Of a stretch of DNA of 64,000 nt, positions 1 to 13,600 are shown in pieces. A program made the translations under genes and the position numbers. The notes under the pieces are model-generated. The model was not told the DNA's origin and did not search any database. It saw only the letters and a program-made list of their open reading frames with translations. Source of the DNA: Saxidomus purpurata (Eukaryota; Mollusca; Bivalvia; Venerida; Veneridae); NCBI GenBank assembly GCA_022818135.1, contig JAFMSR010000005.1, positions 31,737,254 to 31,801,253 of the forward strand, read 5' to 3'. Each line of letters opens with the position of its first letter. The stretch's first letter is position 1.

Positions 1-3000
1 ATGTCAAATAAACCAATTGAAAACCTTTAAGAATGAAACATTATCCTATCTGAATGGTGAGTTTACTTTCATTTCTGGGTCTATGGTAGTTAAACTATGA
101 CCTCACAGCGTGAACCTCGCTTGCGAAGTTTGCTTTAAAGCACTTCTATGATCTAAATACAATGGTTGAATGTCTGCAAATAAGAAATTTGCTGTTATGT
201 ATTCGTTTAAGCGGGGCTCCTTGGTTTTTGCCCTACTTTACAGAAAAAACAAGGTCCAGTATGTAGAGCAAACGATACAACCAGCTTTTACAATATCCTT
301 TAAATAGGATGCTTCAGTTCTTTCACTTTTTTCGTTTTATTCAGGAGTGAATTGTCAAAAGCAAGACGTTGCTTTAGCAACCCTTCTCTCGGCTGCGACA
401 CTGAATAAAACATAAAAAATAATAAACAAAAGATAACAAAAACATGAAATCACAGAAACAGGTATGAAAGCAGAGATTAAAAACAGAAAATAGTTAGAAA
501 TCAGTAAAAATGTTGAATTTATTCAAACTGACGAAGACATATCCATGCTATCCCGAATAGGTCAAACACACACCGTTTCCACCCAACTCCTCTGCAACCC
601 TGCACTCGACCCCGCCCCCTTGCATTAATGTACAAGAACCGACCCCCTATTATTAACTTATATTGTTTTAAGACATTGGTCTATACTGCAGACTACACCT
701 ACTAAATACTGCATATAAGGACCGAATTGTCCTTTTGCACGTGCTGGCTGTGAACAAGGCATCATTGTCTGTACAAAAATCACTTGAACTATAACTGACA
801 GGGCCTGACGTACCATTTCCCACTAAATACCAAATAAATCAAAATTTCGATAAAACATGTGCTCTAAAACCATGACATGTGTCAATTTTATTGCAAACCA
901 ATGTAATAGTATGAAAATTTAATACTTGACACCAGCATTTTTGTCTTTCAAGTAGATTCTTATTTACTTTCGATAAAATAGTTATCTTCTTGGATTTTTA
1001 TACAATAACCATTTCGGTTATTCATTTATACTCCTTTTCAAAAACATAATTATAATGTTGCAATCTTCGCTTCGGATAATTTGAATCAATTTATTGTACG
1101 GCGAGGACATAATTGTACAACTCAATCAATTACATTCAAACAGTTATATTATTAACTTATATTTACCTATCAAATGATTTTCAATGCTAATAAATGTAAT
1201 TTTGTATCATTCTACATATTTAATTCATTGCATTAATGGATTGAATACAGGCATTAGAAAAATCACGCGCTACGCCGTGCGACATGAAAAAAATTATTTT
1301 CTGCGGTGAATATGATTGCTGACAAAATACAAAAGTTGCTAATCTTCAATAATCCATTTCTATTGAAAACTTTCTCTTCATAACTCTTAAGTTTAATAGC
1401 TATTTTAGATCGTTTGCGTGCGGCGAAATGACTTGAAGTGTTAAACAATTTTCCTTTTCGCTAATCTATCGAGCCTTTTTGGAGACTAAATAAACATAAT
1501 TTATTTTTTTAGGGCATTTAAATTTTTTCAAGAACAATATTTCTATCACAATAAAGAGGGCCTTGCATCTTGACATTTTAGTTGGATTTGTGAAATACAA
1601 ATATAATTTTGCCAGTATTCAAATATCTAAATTTCCATTGCACGGTTTTGCGTCAAGATGAAGTATCTAAAAAAGGGCAACGTAACTAAAACAAGGCGAA
1701 AAGCATAACACGTAAGCCCCTGTCAAGGACTAGAGCAGCTGTTTTAGGGTCCCAAGATACCCAGCAACATCCGGTTTTATTCTCAGGCTCCATGTACTTA
1801 TTACAATTGGCACCCTTCATGTTCCTTTATTTAGAAACTAAAATAACCAATCATAATTTAAATGGGGTATGGCATTTACCCTTTCACTTATTATCAAGAT
1901 GAAATGTACCTATTTCAATATTTACATTCTGCTCTGTTTCAATATGAAAATCACGTTCAATTACTTCACTTCCGTGTAGGGACTAACTTCACGCAGGACT
2001 TTTGCTGGTTTCGACATTTATTAATCGTAAAATGTGTCCATCTTATCTAGAGTGGATGTTATCCGGTTTATAACAAGAAGGAGATCAAAAAATGAAATGA
2101 TTTGATGTGTCAGCAGTACAGGCTAAATAATTATTGATGTATGATATACTGTGTTCGTCTACAATATTTTTGCCAAACCTGTTGTTTCAAGGGTTCTTTC
2201 CTGTGATCTGAATGTATGAGACAGTCCGTGCGAACATTCGAAATCGTGTCGGCCTGTCAACTCCTACATGTTGTTTTCTTTTTTTGTAATTGATATAATA
2301 AGTGTACATAATAATCTCGATATGCAATGGGAGACGCTATAGCTATATAATGTAACTCGGTAAAAAAACGATGTAACATTCGTCAGGAAATTTGAATTTC
2401 TAAATATTGAGTCAGAGGTTAAGATGAAACTTTTGATATTTTAAACTACTTTCTAACGTCCTGTTCTTGTAGGTTTTTACTTAAGAAAAAAATAGAAACT
2501 TTAGTTTAATATCATATAAGTCATTTATGAATTCGAGAAAGTTAATGAATAACTTTAAATTCACAAACAGCTTTTCGTTTCATTTTTGCTGACACTGCAA
2601 ATATTTTTGGTTTAAATGTATTTAGGACACTGATACACTAAAGTCCTGGCCAAGCTGGTGACGGTGGTAATAAAGATTACGGCAAGGAATTTTTATCTCC
2701 TTTTAAAACTAGCTTTGATTATCTCTTAGATAATGAAATCCTTTTATGTGATCGTTTTTAAACTATTTATACTGATGGCGTTTAATGACCACTGTGAGGG
2801 TCAAGTAAATGGAAAAGTTACCATGCACTTAGCTTTAGGATCGGCTTAATTTGTTCGGACTGTGACGGCTGAGGGTATGATCATATTTTGGCACGCCGTT
2901 TGAACAAGCATCCTTAGAACCTAAGGTTCCATAACCTTTGCAGTTACACACTCGGCAGACAAGCATGTGTTTTTGTAAACACTGTACATCACGTTATGGC

Positions 3001-4702
3001 TACTTTCGGTTTACTGCACGTGTTGTATACGTCAGCAAATAGATTGAGCTGTAACATGAAAGTAAAATTTCCATTGGCCCACCTACAGAGGTCACGCGCA
3101 GGGGTCACCCTGTCTGCTAACCTGCGCATGTCTGCTTTACGTCTGTGAAAAAATATTTGCACGCGCTCAAAACAGTATCCCACAGGAGCCTGTACGCGAA
3201 CGTTGGTAAAAAGAAAATTTTCAAAGCTGGTAAAATTGTGTCCAAGGTCATTTTCAAGGTCGTCTTAAAGTGTCAGCATTTGCCTCGGACGTCTGAGTTT
3301 TCAACATTCAGGAGCTGTCGGCATAGCCTTTAAATTCATACAGACAAAACGTGTTCCATACAGTAACTGTCACTTCTATGGAAGGCCAAACCTGTCTTAA
3401 CCCGCGTATACGGTTTATTACGTTACAGGCGTTCAAAGGATATGAGCTATATCCTACAGTTTCCTAAAAAAAGTATGTAAACCTATAAACCGTTTCCGGC
3501 CTTGACCTTTATTTATGTAACTTAACGAAAGATTTACGGAATTACAATGTACATCTAAACTTCAGATGATTCGAATTACATTATAAGTACAACACCGTGC
3601 CAAACGTCCTTAACTCAGTCATAAATACCTGATCCCTGGATCTATACATGTTATACAGAAAAAAGTGACTGACACATAAGTGAAAAATCTGATAAAATAC
3701 AAGTTTGAACAAAATTGTATTTTATGAGAAGCCATGTTCATTCGTAATATGTGTCGTACATCGAATATTTTAAAGCTTTTTTATTACATGGTAAGCTATT
3801 AAAGATGACACAGTTTGGGCATCACAGAATATCTATGTTTTTGAGGCTTGTTAAAAAGATATTATCAGATAGTGTGGTGGACTTGTCTTAAGCGATCAGT
3901 CAATGTTGACTTTTCATTTCTGTAAATGGATGATGAAACTTATTGGTTCGAATCTAAAAGTAAAATGTATGTTCTAAACAGGTGCTTTCTCAATGCAACT
4001 AGAACATGCAACAAACTGGCTGCCGGGGGTATAACCTTATTTGTTGACCAGAGCACGCGGTTGCTGACTGCTGAATGGTGGTTCAATCACGCATAATCTA
4101 TTTGCGATCTTTTTTTACATTTGAAAAAAAAAACAACTTTAAAGTAAAAAAAGAACCACATTTGTTTTCTCCTCTCGGTCTGATGAGTCAGCCTCAAAAA
4201 AACGACCTGCTAACCCGAGATTTTACTTATTACTTTGAAACCGACGTTAACAATAAATCCAAGCTGACATAGGTAAGCCTTTGAAATAACATTTTGATCA
4301 AATACTAGACTACCATTCGTGACATAATACGCGGCAGTTTTCGTTTTTATTGATAGAAAGATTATGATTTATTTTCGTAAGATTTAAGGCGTAAATATTT
4401 CGTTTAATTTTCATAAATATTTGTACTTGAAAAATTTAAAGGGGGGCCTGACATAATGATTACTTTTGACGTTTTAAATCCAGTAGTTTTAAGGAAGCAC
4501 GATCTCCTAACTCGATTCATTCCGTACAGTGTTCTTATAATTCTTTTAATTTCATCTACGCCGGACGATGGCAATAAAAATCAAAACCAAGAAGACATGG
4601 GGTATATGGAGGTATAGAGGATGCGGGACCTATTAATACATTGTATCAGGTGAACTTTCGTGAAATCATACAAGTCACTATTTGTACTGTTAAGATAAGC
4701 GA
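1..4702. other. Non-coding stretch, no gene recognised
   Basis: The sequence is AT-rich with many stops in all frames. The longest open frames are about 60 codons and show no coding-like composition or recognisable motif. I see no tRNA, rRNA or clear transposon ends here. Confidence 0.6.
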
Positions 4703-4712
4703 ATTGGACATG
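4703..4712 (+). repeat. Left target-site duplication of the giant foldback element
   Basis: The 10-mer ATTGGACATG sits immediately before the left arm. It recurs in direct orientation at 14881-14890, immediately after the right arm. The inverted-repeat ends begin exactly at the inner edges of the two copies, which is the signature of transposition. Confidence 0.8.
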
Positions 4713-5110
4713 ATGTTCGTGAAGTTGGCAGACTGGCAGCGTAGCAGTGTAGCAGCGTGAAGTTGGCAGACTGGCAGACTGGCAGTGTAGCAGCGTGAAC
4801 TTGGCAGACTGGCAGCGTAGCAGCCTAGCAGCGTGAACTTGGCAGACTAGCAGACTGGCAGCGTGAACTTGGCGACTGACAGCGTAGCAGCGTGAACTTG
4901 GCAGACTGGCGACTGGCAGTGTAGCAGTGTGAACTTGGCAGACAGGCAGCGTAGCAGCCTAGCAGCGTGAACTTGGCGACTGGCAGCGTAGCAGCGTGAA
5001 CTTGGCAGACTAGCAGCGTAGCAGCGTGAACTTGGCAGACTGGCAGCTTAGCAGCCTTGCAGCGAGAACTTGGCAGACTGGCAGCTTAGCAGCCTAGCAG
5101 CGTGAACTTA
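4713..5110 (+). repeat. Outer satellite A, left arm
   Basis: This is a tandem array of roughly 30-36 bp units with the core GTGAACTTGGCAGACTGGCA followed by GCGTAGCAG. Unit length varies through small deletions. It forms the outer end of the left arm and has its reverse-complement counterpart at 14583-14880. Confidence 0.85.
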
Positions 5111-7228
5111 GCTATATTGAATGAAATGTTTGTTTAAAATACAACAGAAGCACGAATTATGCGTAGATACAATTAATATACACGCCATTTCATTTTGATA
5201 TTTTATATCTTATACCGGTTTTCATTAGTTTCCGTTACTTGAAGAGTTTTCGCTGCAAGCAGACTTTTTCGCTGACAGCAGCCCAACAACTCAGCAGCTC
5301 AGCAGACCAGCAGCTCAGCAGACCAGCAGACCAGCTGTTCAGCAGCCGAAACTTCAAAGTTTAATATTGTGCTATATTGAATAAAATGTTGTATTTTTTT
5401 CAAAAAATACGACAGAAGCACGAATTATGCGAAGAAACAATAAATACACGGCGTTTCATTTTTGATATTTTATAATCATGAGTTTACGTTACTTGAAGAG
5501 TTTTCGTTGCAAGCAGACTTTTTGCTGCCAGCAGCCCAGCAACTCAGCAGACCAGCCGCTCAGCAAACCAGCAGCTCAGCAGAATAGCAGCTCAGCAGAC
5601 CAGCAGCTTAGCAGTTCAGCAGCCGAACTTCAAAGTTTAATATTGTGCTATATTGAATGAAATGGTTTTTTTCCAAAAATACGACAGAAGCACGAATTAT
5701 GCGTAGAAACAATAAATACACGCCCTTTCATTTTGATATTTTATATCTTATATTCATAAGTTAAGGTTACTTGAAGAGTTTTCGTTGCAAGCAGACTTTT
5801 CGCTGCCAGCAGTCCAGCAACTCAGCAGACCAGCCGCTCAGCAGACTAGCAGCTCAGCAGACTAGCAGACCAGCCGCTCAGCAGCTCAGCAGACTAGCAG
5901 CTCAGCAGCTCAGCAGACCAGCAGCTCAGCAGATCAGCAGCCGAAACTTCAAAGTTTAAGATTGTGCTTTTATTGAATGAAATGGATGTTTAAAATACGA
6001 CAGAAGCACAAATTATGCGTATATACATTTTATTAAACTTTTGATTTTTTTTATCTTATACCGGTATTCATTTGTTTCCGTTACTTGAAAAGTTTTTGAT
6101 GCAAACAGACTATTCGCTGCCAGCAGCCCAGCAACTCAGCAGACCAGCTGCTCAGCAGACCAGCAGCTCAGCAGACTAGCAGCCCAGCAGCTCAGCAGAC
6201 TAGCAGCTCAGCAGACCAGCAGCTCAGCAGATCAACAGCCGAAACTTCAAAGTTTAAGATTGTGCTATATTGAATGAAATGGGTGTTTAAAATACGACAG
6301 AAGCACAAATTATGCGTAGATACAATTAATATACTTTTGGTATTTTATATCTTATACCGGTATTCATTTGTTTCCGTTACTTGAAGAGTTTTTGGTGCAA
6401 GCAGACTGTTCGCTGCCAGCAGCCCAGCAACTCAGCAGACCAGCCGCTCAGCAGACCAGCAGACTAGCAGCTCAGCAGACTAGCAGCTCAGCAGACCAGC
6501 AGCTCAGCAGCTCAGCAGACTAGCAGCTCAGCAGACCAGCAGCTCAGCAGATCAGCAGCCGAAACTTCAAAGTTTAAGATTGTGCTATATTGAATGAAAT
6601 TGATGTTTAAAATACAACAGAAGCACAAATAATGCGTAGATACAATTAATATACATTTTGGTATTTATATCTTATACCGGTATTCATTTGTTTCCGTTAC
6701 TTGAAGAGTTTTTGATGCAAGCAGACTTTTCGCTGCCAGCAGCCCAGCAACTCAGCAGACCAGCCGCTCAGCAGACCAGCAGCTAGCAGACCAGCAGCTC
6801 AGCAGACTAGCAGCTCAGCAGACCAGCAGACCAGCAGCTCAGCAGCTCAGCAGACTAGCAGCTCAGCAGACCAGCAGCTCAGCAGATCAGCAGCCGAAAC
6901 TTCAAAGTTTAAGATTGTGCTATATTGAATGAAATGTTGTATTTTTTTTTTTTTTAAATACGACAGAATCACGAATCATGCGTAGAAACAATAAATACGC
7001 GCCCTTTCATTTTGATATTTTTATTTTATATTCATATGTTTACGTTACTTTCGCTGCAACAGACTTTTCCTGCCTGCAGCCCAGCAACTCAGCAACTCAG
7101 CAGACCAGCAGCTCAGCAGACCAGCAGATCAGCAGCTCAGCAGACCAGCAGCTCAGCAGACCAGCAGACTAGCAGCTCAGCAGACCAGCAGCTCAGCAGA
7201 TCAGCGCCGAAACTTCAAAGTTTAAGAT

Positions 7229-7232
<4 letters not shown>

Positions 7233-7260
<28 letters not shown>
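7233..7260 (+). repeat. Poly(C) run inside one satellite B unit
   Basis: A run of 28 C replaces a single C found at the same position (GATTGTGCTATATTG) in other units and in the mirror unit of the right arm. It is either a local expansion or a consensus error. Confidence 0.8.
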
Positions 7261-7262
<2 letters not shown>

Positions 7263-8473
7263 TATTGAATGAAATTGATGTTTAAAATACACCGAAGCAC
7301 AAATAATGCGTAGATACAATTAATATACATTTTGGTATTTATATCTTATACCGGTATTCATTTGTTTCCGTTACTTGAAGAGTTTTTGATGCAAGCAGAC
7401 TTTTCGCTGCCAGCAGCCCAGCAACTCAGCAGACCAGCAGACCAGCAGTTCAACAGCTCAGCAGACAAGCAGCTCAGCAGACCAGCAGACCAGCAGTCGA
7501 AACTTTAAAGTTTAAGATTGTTCTATATTGAATGAAATGGATGTTCACAGAAGCACCAATAATGCGTAGATACAATTAATATACACGCCCTTTCATTTTT
7601 GATATTCATTTCTTTCCGTTACTAGAAGAGTTTTCACTGCAAGCAGACTTTTTCGCTGCTAGCAACGTAGCAATTCAGTAGACCAGCAGCTCAGTAGACC
7701 AGCCGCTAGGCAGCTCAGCAGTTTTTGATTGTGCTATATTGCATGAAATGGATGTTTAAAAATGACAGAATCACGACTTATGCGTAGATACAATTAATTT
7801 ACACGCCCTTTCATTTTGATACTTTATATCTTATTTCTGTTAGTTTCCGCTAATAGAAGAATTTTCGCTGCAAGCACACTTAGAATTTTCGCTGCCAGCA
7901 GTGCAGCAGACCAGCAGCTCAGCGGCCCTACAATTTAGCAGACAAGCAGCTCAGCAGACCAGCAGCCCAGCAGCCAAAATAATCAAGCTGCAACAGAAGC
8001 ACGATATATGCGAATATACAATTATTTTACACGCCCTTTCATTTTGATACTTTATATATTATTTTGGTTAGTTTCCGCTACTACAAGAGTTTTCGCTGCA
8101 AGCACACTTTTCGCTGCGAGCAGTCCAGCAGCTCAGCAGACCAGCAGCTCAGCAGTCAAAACTTATTTAGCAGCGGAAACTTCAAACTTCAATATTCTGC
8201 TCAATTTTATAGAATGTGGTTTTTAAACCCAGCAGAAGCACGATATATGCGTAGATACATTATTTTATACGCCCTCTTATTTTGATACTTTTAAGAGTTT
8301 TCGCTGCTAGCAGAATTTTAACTGCCAACAGCCCAGCAGCTCAGCAGATCAGTAGACTACCCGACCAGTAGCCCAGCAGCCAGCAACAGGAGCGCGATAT
8401 ATGCGTATTCAATTATTTTAAACGCCTTTTTTATACTTTTATATCATATTTTCATTAGTTTTCGCCGGTAGCA

Positions 8474-8922
8474 GGTATGAGAACGGTGAAAACTGGAAGC
8501 AGGTCATTTTGTGTAGGGAACTTGCGGACCTACACTATGTGTTTGATTGCTGATTGGCTGAAACTAAGTGGATGCATACAAAAAAATATTTTGAATTAAT
8601 CGCTGGATGATAGATCACAAATGAAATATGAAGAGAAAAATCTGGATATGAATTATATTCAAAATATTTGGTATTTGAAAATACTGACATATTTGGTCGG
8701 TGACCACTAAAACTGCAACAAAAATGGGGGTGGTGTCATTCAGCTCCAAATTACTGGCATAAAGTATTGGATCACATGTATAAATTTTGTTATTTTTATG
8801 TGGGACTAGGATGATTCTACAAAGTAAAGTTCATTTCAGCAGTCGGTGAGATTTTGGGTAGTCGCACCGGAAGAAAACCTTATGATGTAAGTCTATGGAA
8901 ATGTATTTAGGCGTCTCATACC
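8474..8922. mobile_element. 449-bp inverted-repeat element inserted in satellite B (left arm)
   Basis: The ends are GGTATGAGA and TCTCATACC, a perfect 9-bp terminal inverted repeat. The 5-mer TAGCA flanks it at 8469-8473 and 8923-8927. Joining the flanks restores normal satellite sequence ('GTTTTCGC...TAGCAGACTTTTTCGC'). The interior is unlike the satellite and has no coding frame. The family is unknown; a 5-bp duplication is compatible with Transib-like elements but does not prove it. Confidence 0.5.
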
Positions 8923-9659
8923 TAGCAGACTTTTTCGCTGCCAGCAGCTCAGCAGACCAGCAACTCAGCAGCAGCTCATCAGCCAAAACCTATTCAGCAG
9001 CGGTAACTTCAAACTTAAAGATTGTGTTGAATTGTATGAATTGGATGTTTTTAAATGCGACTGAAGAACCATTTATGCATAGATACAATTATTGCACATG
9101 CTCATATTTTGACACAGTAACTTTATAATTATGCGATTTTCACTAGTTTTCGCTGCTAGAAGAACTTATATATCGTGCTAAATTATCAACGCATTCGAGA
9201 AAGTTCATTTTGTTTTATTGTCTCTTCCCATTCTTACTAGGTCCGTGGATAAATGAAGCAGATGTAATAGAAATCAAATTAAATGAAACCAGAAGACTTT
9301 TAAAAAGAAATGCTGCCTACCAAAAACAACTTGTTTGATAAAGATTATCATATCGCTAGTACTTATTGATTATTCACTATTGACACCTTTCTTCAATTAT
9401 CTAAAAATAAAAGTATACAATATCCTTTTGAAAAAAAAAATGTTTTCTTTTCTGCATAAACTGTTTTTCGGTCATTTTTCTTTCTGTTATTCGGTCGTTT
9501 TCGCTAGTTCTATGCTCCCTGTCTTATTAACTTAGATGGAATTTGTGAACTTGTATAGGACTCGGGGACTCAGTTGAAATTTCTTACCGAAGTATCGAAT
9601 TCTCGTCAAGCTGGTATAAATTTTCAAAGTTGGGAGCAGCTCACAATAGAAACACCCGA

Positions 9660-9920
9660 GCACCGCAACGGCCCCGGTGGAGTTCGTACAGGCATCGCAT
9701 GATGTCCGTGCGGATTTGGAACACCGCGAGGCCCGTAAGAGCTTGTTGGTGTTCGTACGACTATCGCAAGAAGTCTTCCGTTCGTACGATAGTACGGACA
9801 CCGGTTGGGTAACTTGCACGGGCTACGTACGACATCCTTGACGATTGTAGCTAAAAATGAAAAACTATCGCTCCTTATAAGCTCCGCACGACTTGTCTGC
9901 GATGTCCATACGGATACTTT
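9660..9920 (+). repeat. Degenerate 60-70 bp tandem repeat in the loop
   Basis: Related motifs recur at about 9682 (GTTCGTACAGGCATCGCATG), 9751 (GTTCGTACGACTATCGCAAG), 9822 (CTACGTACGACATCC) and 9882 (CTCCGCACGACTTGTCTGCG). Several are followed by a TGTCC-ATACGG or TGTCCGTGCGG type block. The spacing is about 60-70 bp and the GC content is higher than the surroundings. Confidence 0.5.
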
Positions 9921-10137
9921 ACAATTGCAACCTCTAAAAGATCATACGGAGCTAGAAGAAGCTACCAGACGCTACGTTTGCACCGTTCTGGATCTTTAAG
10001 TTGGTTGAATGGCATAAGTCTATGGCACTGTGCCAAGATTCCATTTACAGCAGGTGGCCATTTTGATCACAGCTGGAGCGCTGTCATTCATCAGGATGAA
10101 CGGGTACATCCATACACTTAAACACGGAGGCAAGTCC

Positions 10138-10155
10138 GTTCGTTCGTTCGTTCGT
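10138..10155 (+). repeat. CGTT microsatellite
   Basis: A short run of CGTT (CCGTTCGTTCGTTCGTTCGT) lies near the middle of the foldback loop. Confidence 0.8.
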
Positions 10156-10650
10156 AAACGCTTCCTCATGAACTTGATAGATACCACTTTTATAGTATGT
10201 ATTACAACATACGACAACTGTGGTGTTCCGTTCGCGTCATTTAACGTGTTTTTATCGGCGGCTTGATGAAGTGGTAAACTACATGTCTAAACTGCGTAGT
10301 AAGAAACTTTTCACTTAAAGTGACATTATGCGCATCGTATTTTTGCTTCCCATCTTTCTGTCGCTTTTTTGGACGAAATTTAGACATATAAAACGCTGTG
10401 TCTGTCCGTCTGAAAAATTTTAACGTAAGTTTTAATTTGACTATTTCTGCAAATATCTTCATTAAACTTTAAAATTGTATAGCTAATGACAACAGGGTCG
10501 TAGTGCATCAAAATTGCATATGATAAAGTCATGTGTAACAGATTTATGCCTCTTTTTTGTACTTAGTTTTTGTCCAGAAAACTTAAAGTTGGTAATAACT
10601 ACGCCATTTCTCACGATTTCTTCATATTCGTTCATATTGTCTATAAACTC

Positions 10651-13600
10651 TGCTGGCAGCGAAAAGTCTACTTCGAGCAAGAACTCTTCTAGCAGCGAAA
10701 ACTAAACAAAAATACGATATAAAGTATTAAAAGTAAAAGGGCGTGTAAAATAATTGTATCTACGCATATTTAGTGCTTCTGTTGCATTTAAAAACCCAAT
10801 TTAATAAAATTGAGCAGAATCTTTAAGTTTGAAGTTTCGGCTACTGAACTGCTAAGCTGCTGGTTTGCTAAGCTGCTGTGCTGCTGAGCTGCTGGACTGC
10901 TTGCAGCAAAGTATGCTAGCAGCGAAAACTCATCTAGTAGCGAAAACATATGAATAGATATCAAAATAAAAGGTCGTATAAAATAATTGTATCTACGCAT
11001 ATATCGTGCTCCTGTTGCAGCTGGATAAGTTTTGGCTGCTGGTCTGCTGAGCTGCTGGGCTGCTGGCAGCGAAAAGTCTGCTAGCAGCGAAAACTTTTCT
11101 AGCAACGAAAATAATGAAAATAAGATATAAAATATCAAAATAAAAGGGCGTGTAACATAATTGTATCTACGCATACATCGTGCTCCTGTTGCAGCTAGAT
11201 TAGTTTAGGCTGCTGGCTGCTGAGCTGCTGGTCTGCTGGTCTGTTGAGCTGCTGGTCTGCTGAGCTGCTGATCTGCTGGTCTGCTGAGCTGCTGGTCTGC
11301 TGAGCTGCTGAGTTGCTGGGCTGCTGGCAGCGAAAAGTCTGCTTGCATCAAAAACTCTTTCAAGTAACGGAAACAAATGAATACCTGTATAATATATATA
11401 ATATCAAAATGTATATTAATTGTATCTACGCATAATGTGTGCTTCTGTCGTATTTTAAACATCCATTTCATTCAATATAGCACAGTCTTAAACTTTAAGT
11501 TTCGACTGCTGATCTGCTGAGCTGCTGGTCTGCTGATCTGCTAGTCTGCTGAGCTGCTGAGCGGCTAGTCTGCTGGTCTGCTGAGCTGCTGGTCTGCTGA
11601 GCGGCTGGTCTGCTGAGTTGCTGGGCTGCTGGCAGCGAAAAGTCTGCTTGCACCAAAAACTCTTCAAGTAACGGAAACAAATGAATACCGGTATGAGATA
11701 TAAACTACCAAAATGTATATTAATTGTATCTACGCATAATTTGTGCTTCTGTCGTATTTTAAACACCCATTTCATTCAATATAGCACAATCTTAAACTTT
11801 GTAGTTTCGGCTGTTGATCTGCTGAGCTGCTGGTCTGGTGAGCTGCTGGTCTGCTGCGCGGCTGGTCTGCTGAGTTGCTGGGCTGCTGGCAGAGAAAAGT
11901 CTACTTGCAACGAAAACTCTTCAAGTAACGGAAACTAATGAATATAAGATATAAAATATCAAAATGAAAGAGCGTGTTTATTTATTGTGTCTACGTATAG
12001 TTCGTGCTTCTGTCGAACTTTTGAGAGAAAAAACCTATTTCATTCAATATAGCAAAACTTTAAAGTTTCGGCTGCTGAACTGCTAGTCTGCTGAGCTGCT
12101 GAGCTGCTGAGCTGCTGGTCTGCTGAGCTGCTGAGTTGCTGGGCTGTTGGCAGCGAAAAGTCTGCTTGCATCGAAAACTCTTCAAGTAATGGAAACAAAT
12201 GAATACCGGTATAAGATATAAAATACCAAAATGTATATTACAGTAAACTCCGTATATAACGACTCCGGATATAGCAAAATTCCGATTATAAGAAACAAAT
12301 TTTTCTAGGCCGGATTTTTTTTTCTTTGTTGATTTATATAAAAATGTTATACGGATATAACAAACTGCGGATATAAGGAACATATTTAAATGGTCCCAGG
12401 GAGTTCGTTATATACGGAGTTTACTGTAATTGTATTTACGCATAATTTGTGCTTCTGTCGTATTTTAAACATCCATTTCATTCAATATAGCACAATCTTA
12501 AACTTTGAAGTTTCGGCTGCTGATCTGCTGAGCTGCTGGTCTGCTGAGCTGCTGGTCTGCTGAGCTGCTGATCTGCTGGTCTGCTGAGCTGCTGGTCTGC
12601 TGAGCTGCTGAGTTGCTGGGCTGCAGGCAGCGAAAAGTCTGTTGCAGCGAAAGTAACGTAAACATATGAATATAAAATATAAAATATCCAAAATGAAAGG
12701 GCGCGTATTTATTGTTTCTACGCATGATTCGTGATTCTGTCGTATTTTTAAAAAAAAAAACAACATTTCATTCAATATAGCACAATCTTAAACTTTGAAG
12801 TTTCGGCTGCTGATCTGCTGAGCTGCTGGTCTGCTGAGCTGCTAGTCTGCTGAGCTGCTAGTCTGCTGAGCTGCTGAGCTGCTGGTCTGCTGAGCTGCTA
12901 GTCTGCTGAGCTGCTAGTCTGCTGAGCTGCTGGTCTGCTGAGCGGCTGGTCTGCTGAGTTGCTGGGCTGCTGGCAGCGAAAAGTCTGCTTGCATCAAAAA
13001 CTCTTCAAGTAACGGAAACAAATGAATACCGGTATAAGATATAAATACCAAAATGTATATTAATTGTATCATTTGTGCTTCTGTTGTATTTTAAACATCA
13101 ATTTCATTCAATATAGCACAATCTTAAACTTTGAAGTTTCGGCTGCTGATCTGCTGAGCTGCTGGTCTGCTGAGCTGCTGAGCTGCTAGTCTGCTGGTCT
13201 GCTGAGCTGCTGGTCTGCTGGTCTGCTGAGCTGCTAGTCTGCTGAGCTGCTGGTCTGCTGAGCGGCTGGTCTGCTGAGTTGCTGGGCTGCTGGCAGCGAA
13301 AAGTCTGCTTGCACCAAAAACTCTTCAAGTAACGGAAACAAATGAATACCGGTATAAGATATAAAATACCAAAATGTATATTAATTGTATCTACGCATAA
13401 TTTGTGCTTCTGTCGTATTTTAAACACCCATTTCATTCAATATAGCACAATCTTAAACTTTGTAGTTTCGGCTGTTGATCTGCTGAGCTGCTGGTCTGCT
13501 GAGCTGCTAGTCTGCTGAGCTGCTGAGCTGCTAGTCTGCTGAGCTGCTGGTCTGCTGAGCGGCTGGTCTGCTGAGTTGCTGGGCTGCTGGCAGCGAATAG

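Larger units (their letters stand above)
5111..9170 (+). repeat. Inner satellite B, left arm, about a dozen 250-330 bp units
   Basis: Each unit has a conserved non-repetitive half with landmarks GACAGAAGCAC, TATGCGTAGATACAATTA and GTTACTTGAAGAG. This is followed by a CAG-rich minisatellite half made of CAGCAGCTCAGCAGAC-type subunits. Units begin near 5145, 5410, 5687, 6000, 6297, 6617, 6961, 7290, 7540, 7763, 7995 and 8230. Units nearer the loop are more diverged and shorter. Open frames through the minisatellite would encode Ser-Ala-Asp-Gln-Gln repeats. They are not conserved in frame from unit to unit and are not called as genes. Confidence 0.85.
9171..10650. other. Loop (spacer) of the giant foldback element
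   Basis: This unique sequence lies between the two inverted arms. It contains a GC-richer degenerate tandem block at about 9660-9920 and a short CGTT microsatellite at about 10138-10155. Open frames of up to 95 codons exist on both strands, but none resembles a transposase or any family I recognise. Confidence 0.55.
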
